The position numbers were made by a program, and so were the translations under genes. The notes under the pieces are model-generated. The model was not told where the DNA came from. It saw only the letters and a program-made list of their open reading frames with translations, and did not search any database. This document shows, one piece after another, positions 60,234-64,000 of a stretch of 64,000 nucleotides of DNA. The stretch comes from Flavobacterium sp. SUN052 (GTDB lineage: Bacteria; Bacteroidota; Bacteroidia; Flavobacteriales; Flavobacteriaceae): assembly GCF_028867935.1 (NCBI RefSeq), contig NZ_JAPQNS010000021.1, forward strand, positions 1-64,000, written 5' to 3'. Within the stretch, counting starts at the first letter, position 1, and each line of letters opens with the position of its first letter.

Positions 60234-60268
60234 AGAGATGACATCTTGGTTTGAAAGATGTCATCTCT
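60234..60268. terminator. perfect 14-bp hairpin between two minus-strand genes
   Basis: AGAGATGACATCTT (60234-60247) and AAGATGTCATCTCT (60255-60268) are perfect reverse complements with a 7-base loop, 7 bases after the TonB-plug gene stop. No T run follows, so termination is likely but not certain. Confidence 0.65.
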
Positions 60269-60274
60269 ATGTGC

Positions 60275-62785
60275 TCAATCAACCTGAACTTCTGTTTTTC
60301 CAGAACCCATTTTGCCGCTTACGGTTGCACCTTCAGCAACAATCCGAAGCTTGGTTTTAGCATCTGAGGCAAAGAATCTGACGGTTGCTTTTCCGTCAGC
60401 CCCGGTGGTTACCATAGGTGCCCAATGCAGCGTAGCCCGGTAATCGGGCCGGACATGTTCGGGCTTTTTCTGGTCATATTGAGGAGCATAAAACTCGCGC
60501 ACAGGAGCATAGCCAATGATACGGGTTGCCAGCGTACCAGGTGATTTATCATTGGTGAGATCGTAACTGGGAGAACCACGCTTTGTTAACACATTAATAA
60601 CTCCCCCTGCTCCATTAGACCCGGCCATGATACTGGCTCCACCGCCGGTTAATACATCTACTGCATCGATATCATTCACCGAAAGGCTCATGAGTGCGTC
60701 TTTACTGGAATGCATCCCATCCATAAAAAAAGCCGGTTCGATAGCACCCTGAAAATTAGCGGCTCCCCGAATCTGCACCGTTGCGTTATAACCCGAGCCC
60801 GACACCTGAACCCCAGCCAGCCGACTTCGGATCACATCCAGAAACGTCTGGGCACCGCCCGTAATCATGGGGTCAAACTTAACCGTTTTGTCAGGCGTCG
60901 AATAGAGCATCCGGCGCGTATCGCGGACGGGTTCACGTTTGGCTTTCACTGTTACGGCTTGAAGGAGTACCTCGTTATTGCGCTTGATCTGTCGCTCAAT
61001 TTCCAGGTATTCGTTGGTCCGCTTCAAAAACTCGGCAAGTTCATCCGGTCCAAGCAGCAGGGAGTTATACGGAACTTTGGTAATGCGAACGGTTGGTTTG
61101 GTCAGCTGATCGAGTGTGATCGTATAGTTTCGGTTACCGCCTTTTTGAGCGAGTGCCTGAATAAAAACGCCGGTCGAGTCGTAAAAATCCATACCAGTGG
61201 TCATAAACCGGCCCATTTCGTCGGCCTGGCCCATCATCATGGATCGAGTACTATCCTTTTTCATGAGCAGAAAGGTCATCATCACATTTTCGGCCGGTTT
61301 GTTGTTGGGCCGGCTCACTTGTCCTGAAAACAATAGCCCATCTTCCACCACATACTTGGGGGCGGGTATGGTTTCTTTCAGCACGTCGGGCCAGGTAAAC
61401 CGTCGCCATCCCTGAGTCATCATCAGCCAGTCGAGTTGTTGGACCCGGTTAGTATTGGCGTCGTCGAAATAAGCACCAGGCTGTTCTACAGTCCCGGTGA
61501 GGTCAGAGGTGAGCAGCAAGTGAGAAACGAGCGTACCGGGATTTTCTTCAAAAGTAGGGGCAAGTTTCTCGTCGGTTGCGGCCAGCGAGAGCATCGTTTC
61601 AACGGGTTTTCCTTCTGGATCTGTAATAGTAACGTCTACGTCAACAGCTTCACGGGGTTTGTAGGTGGCTTTGCTGGATGTCAGTTTTACCATCAGCCGA
61701 TCTTTTTGATCAATGAACACGAGCCGCTCACAAACCGGCACATTCTTCTCGTCGAACAACGTCAATTGAGCAATCCCATCCGGGAATTTTTCACGAGGAA
61801 TCTGAATCAGAAAGGCCTTCTTAGTCAGGGGTGCCTGAGCAGCATGAATGATCATTCCCCGCGTCTGGGCAATCAGGGTGATCCGCCCGGCACTGGACCC
61901 AGCTTCAATTGGAATACTTTTATTGTGCTGCACAAACACCTTTATGTTGCTGGGGTTGCTGACATTATCTACTGTCAACACATAACCCAATGGCTGAACA
62001 GAAGGCATGGGGTACGTGAAAAACTTTTGAGTCCCGGAAGCACGCGCAAAAACGGTGTAGGTCTGATTCGGCTCCGGCGTTATAGAAAATGTACCCATAC
62101 CCCGGTGTAAACTGCTAAAGCCCATCACCGTATCGTTCTGATTATTTAGCACAAAGCCGTCAATATCCAACCCGATACCCAACGAACTGATCGCTTTAAA
62201 TGCAATGCGGCTGTTGAGTCCCAGCACCAACTGACCGCCTTCGGGCAACAGTTGCAGGTCGGGCCGGGCTGCCGGTACGCCGGTCCGAGTCAGCCTTTGA
62301 TCAACTTTTGCAGACCGATCGGGGGCATCGTCAGCCCGAAGCAGCGTCAGTTTTTTAGTAAAATAGTAGTCAGTCGGGAAGTTTCGCATCCAGCCAGTGT
62401 AGGCTCGAAGCAGATATGTACCGGTGGGTAACGAGTCGGGCAGGGCCAACTGACCGGGAGCCTGACCTTTGGTAGCTTTCAGCTTAATTTCTCGTACAAC
62501 GCGGCTGGTTTCAGTATTCACTAAATCAACATACAGCACCCGGCTGGCCGAATCGATACCATGGCTGATTCCTTCAAACAAATACCCCTTAAGCCAGATT
62601 GTTTCACCGGGAACATAGTTGTCACGGTCGGTCTGTATGTATACTTTTTCGGTAGGGAGCTGTTGGTTGTAAGCGGCTAATTTTTCGACAAGTGTAGTTA
62701 CAAAAGGGTCGTCAGTGGCGCGGAAGGCTGTAAAGCCAATGGTAAGAACAAAAAAAACAACTAATAATGGCTGGATACGGGGCAT
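60275..62785 (-). CDS. macroglobulin-like surface protein with TonB plug domain
   Basis: An 836-residue exported protein from the ATG at 62785 (MPRIQPLLVVFFVLTIGF signal). It starts with an MG2-like domain (TEKVYIQTDRDNYVPGETIW), continues with several Ig-like modules, and near residue 650-740 has a TonB plug signature (FLDVIRSRLAGVQVSGSG, VQIRGAANFQGAIEPAFFMD, VLTGGGASIMAGSNGAGGVI). No TonB barrel follows; the end is another Ig-like module. Such barrel-less plug proteins are common in Bacteroidota and unexplained. Divergent from the TIP30-like gene. Confidence 0.85.
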   Translation of the reverse strand: MPRIQPLLVVFFVLTIGFTAFRATDDPFVTTLVEKLAAYNQQLPTEKVYIQTDRDNYVPGETIWLKGYLFEGISHGIDSASRVLYVDLVNTETSRVVREIKLKATKGQAPGQLALPDSLPTGTYLLRAYTGWMRNFPTDYYFTKKLTLLRADDAPDRSAKVDQRLTRTGVPAARPDLQLLPEGGQLVLGLNSRIAFKAISSLGIGLDIDGFVLNNQNDTVMGFSSLHRGMGTFSITPEPNQTYTVFARASGTQKFFTYPMPSVQPLGYVLTVDNVSNPSNIKVFVQHNKSIPIEAGSSAGRITLIAQTRGMIIHAAQAPLTKKAFLIQIPREKFPDGIAQLTLFDEKNVPVCERLVFIDQKDRLMVKLTSSKATYKPREAVDVDVTITDPEGKPVETMLSLAATDEKLAPTFEENPGTLVSHLLLTSDLTGTVEQPGAYFDDANTNRVQQLDWLMMTQGWRRFTWPDVLKETIPAPKYVVEDGLLFSGQVSRPNNKPAENVMMTFLLMKKDSTRSMMMGQADEMGRFMTTGMDFYDSTGVFIQALAQKGGNRNYTITLDQLTKPTVRITKVPYNSLLLGPDELAEFLKRTNEYLEIERQIKRNNEVLLQAVTVKAKREPVRDTRRMLYSTPDKTVKFDPMITGGAQTFLDVIRSRLAGVQVSGSGYNATVQIRGAANFQGAIEPAFFMDGMHSSKDALMSLSVNDIDAVDVLTGGGASIMAGSNGAGGVINVLTKRGSPSYDLTNDKSPGTLATRIIGYAPVREFYAPQYDQKKPEHVRPDYRATLHWAPMVTTGADGKATVRFFASDAKTKLRIVAEGATVSGKMGSGKTEVQVD

Positions 62786-62812
62786 GGTGGTATGTTTTCC
62801 GTGGAAAACAAT

Positions 62813-62844
62813 CAGATCTAAATTTTCGCCCATAAATTAGCAAA
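62813..62844 (-). promoter_or_regulatory. promoter-like element of the TonB-plug gene
   Basis: On the minus strand TTTG, 24 bases counted to the core with 20 in the usual window, then TAGATCTG (one mismatch to TAnnTTTG). It is 28 bases before the start at 62785. Confidence 0.45.
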
Positions 62845-62859
62845 AAATAGTAACCGAAT

Positions 62860-63507
62860 ATGACTTCCTCTTCACAAAAAATAGCATTGGTTCTTGGTGC
62901 AACCGGACTTATTGGAAACCAGTTAACGCACAAACTTTGCCAATCGGCTTATTATGAACGGGTAAAAGTATTGGTGCGGAAACCCTTGGGATGGCAGCAT
63001 CCGCGCTTACAGGAAATCCAGTTTGATTTCGACCGGCCCAACGGCTTACTCACCCAGGCCGACGATATTTTTTGCTGCCTTGGCACCACTATGAAAAAGG
63101 CAGGTTCTAAAGAAGCATTCCGCAAAGTCGATTATCAATACCCAATGGACATTGCCCGCCTTGGCCGCGAACAGGGTGCCACTCAATTTGCCCTTGTTTC
63201 GTCAATGGGTGCCGACCCCAAATCTATGTTTTTCTACAACCGTGTGAAGGGCGAATTAGAGCGTGACCTGAATTTTCTGAATTACCGTACTCTTCTCATT
63301 TTCAGACCATCGTTGCTGCTGGGTAAGCGTTCGGAGTCGCGTCTGGGCGAGAAAATTGGGGAGGGCGTGATGAAGTTACTAAACCCATTGATTCCGGCTA
63401 AATACAAAGCCATCGAGTCAGATACGGTTGCCGAAGCGATGTGTGCCAAAACGCAGCAAGGCCTCACTGGGCGGCACGTGTTCGAGTCCGATGCCATTGG
63501 GGTGTAG
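62860..63507 (+). CDS. TIP30-like NAD(P)-binding oxidoreductase
   Basis: A 215-residue short-chain/NmrA-type Rossmann protein: nucleotide motif LVLGATGLIGNQLTHKL near residue 12, FALVSSMGAD, and the active-site-like YNRVKGELE. It resembles the HTATIP2/TIP30 family. Substrate unknown. It is divergent from the TonB-plug gene across a 75-base spacer and followed by the partial NTPase gene after a 61-base gap. Confidence 0.85.
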   Translation: MTSSSQKIALVLGATGLIGNQLTHKLCQSAYYERVKVLVRKPLGWQHPRLQEIQFDFDRPNGLLTQADDIFCCLGTTMKKAGSKEAFRKVDYQYPMDIARLGREQGATQFALVSSMGADPKSMFFYNRVKGELERDLNFLNYRTLLIFRPSLLLGKRSESRLGEKIGEGVMKLLNPLIPAKYKAIESDTVAEAMCAKTQQGLTGRHVFESDAIGV

Positions 63508-63568
63508 GGATTTATGAACCGGTGCTAAGCGCTGAACCGGAATACTAATCGTTTACGTTTAGTTTTGT

Positions 63569-64000
63569 ATGGTTTTTGATCCTGCCCTTTCTATGATGCG
63601 CAAAGCAACCCGAATGGAAGAAATCGACGCGGCTGTTAACAAGTTCGAACCAGTCACGCCCGATCATGAGTTTTATGTCAATTTCGAAAATTTGCGCGGC
63701 AATTTTCAAGAGCGCCGGGTTATGCGAATTCTGAATGCTATCCCTAAAAATGGGAAGTACCACTTTGACTATCAACCTAATCGTTATAATAAAACGCTGC
63801 TGTTTCTGGCCGGAATGCGTGGGTCAGGCAAAACCTCAGAGCTAGCAAAATACTGCCAACTACTTGACTCACCAGATTGCTTTTTCGTGGTGACCTGCAA
63901 TGTGGATACAGATCTTGATCTGAATAACATGCAGTACATGGACATTCTGATCTTTCAGTTAGAAAAGCTTCTGGAGAAAGCCCAAGATCGTGGTTTGGAG
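63569..64000 (+). CDS. P-loop NTPase, 5' part only (runs off the window)
   Basis: An open frame from the ATG at 63569 to the window end, 144 codons without stop. Walker A is AGMRGSGKTSE near residue 82-92. Upstream is a charged region with YVNFENLRGNFQERRVMR. After Walker A come KYCQLLDSPDCFFVVTCN and a strand-helix with MDILIFQLEKLLEKAQ, which recalls KAP- or STAND-like NTPases. The rest of the protein is not visible, so the function is undetermined. The gene is not in a longer visible operon. Confidence 0.75.
   Translation, partial: MVFDPALSMMRKATRMEEIDAAVNKFEPVTPDHEFYVNFENLRGNFQERRVMRILNAIPKNGKYHFDYQPNRYNKTLLFLAGMRGSGKTSELAKYCQLLDSPDCFFVVTCNVDTDLDLNNMQYMDILIFQLEKLLEKAQDRGLE

Noticed and set aside
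60710..61327. Plus-strand reading frame of 205 codons within the same gene
   Set aside because: Another antisense shadow with no start context or recognisable domain.
61436..62110. Long plus-strand reading frame (224 codons) antisense to the TonB-plug gene
   Set aside because: It mirrors codons of a well-supported gene, shows no family motif, and has shadow-like composition.
1..64000. tRNA, rRNA, IS element or integrase
   Set aside because: No transposase or integrase-like protein and no recognisable tRNA or rRNA sequence was found by reading; a dedicated tRNA search was not possible.

Overview
The window reads as chromosomal DNA from a Bacteroidota bacterium of the Cytophagales, closest in feel to Spirosoma and relatives. 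Support comes from DUF5916, GSCFA, DUF2911, DUF4242 and DUF1059 proteins, a TonB-plug/macroglobulin-like surface protein, a two-component regulator propeller kinase, a GH130 phosphorylase, three Uma2 genes and Bacteroidota-type promoters (TTG, about 20 bases, TAnnTTTG). No rRNA, tRNA, prophage, IS element or CRISPR array was recognised. About 66 protein genes fill both strands in short operons.

Layout. 0-2.3 kb (minus): YHS-domain protein, DoxX-like protein, DinB-like protein and LysE-family exporter. 2.65-8.5 kb (plus): a hybrid histidine kinase overlapping a sigma-54 activator, then an NRDE protein and an ATP-grasp protein behind a good GG-N10-GC promoter. 8.7-11.4 kb (minus): lipoprotein plus glutathionylspermidine-synthase-like ATP-grasp, and a Uma2 protein. 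11.5-20.5 kb (plus): tsaE, ald, a small unknown, gyrB, ppk1, Uma2 and a CNT nucleoside transporter. 20.6-30.6 kb: astacin-like protease lipoprotein, acyl-CoA ligase with a phosphodiesterase, cspA, bioB, GH130, two tiny acidic proteins, a phosphohexomutase and a beta-propeller lipoprotein. 30.7-39.7 kb (minus): Ddl ligase, a GMC oxidoreductase/small subunit/TIM-barrel operon, an M23-like gene remnant and a run of small exported or orphan-domain genes. 40-45.6 kb (plus): a PAS-LuxR regulator with an alpha/beta hydrolase, then a propeller histidine kinase and LuxR-type response regulator. 45.6-56 kb: DUF5615/DUF433 pair, NifU-like protein, Mrp ATPase, GSCFA protein, Uma2, rpsF-rpsR-rplI, a coiled-coil protein, YggS, DUF423, and the wall elongation pair rodA-mrdA. 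56-64 kb: SMP-30 protein, DUF5916 protein, a low-complexity exported protein, the TonB-plug protein, a TIP30-like oxidoreductase and the start of a P-loop NTPase cut by the window edge.

How parts work together. The kinase and sigma-54 activator probably control their own operon and the NRDE/ATP-grasp pair, because matching TTACGAAATA palindromes lie upstream of both. PBP2 and RodA form the elongasome synthase, but the expected MreBCD genes are missing upstream; only a short membrane-helix reading frame, coupled to the PBP2 start, remains between PBP2 and an SMP-30 gene. The GMC enzyme, its twin-arginine small subunit and a secreted TIM-barrel protein look like a periplasmic sugar-oxidation route. 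Intergenic space is rich in inverted repeats, including a 35-bp perfect one.
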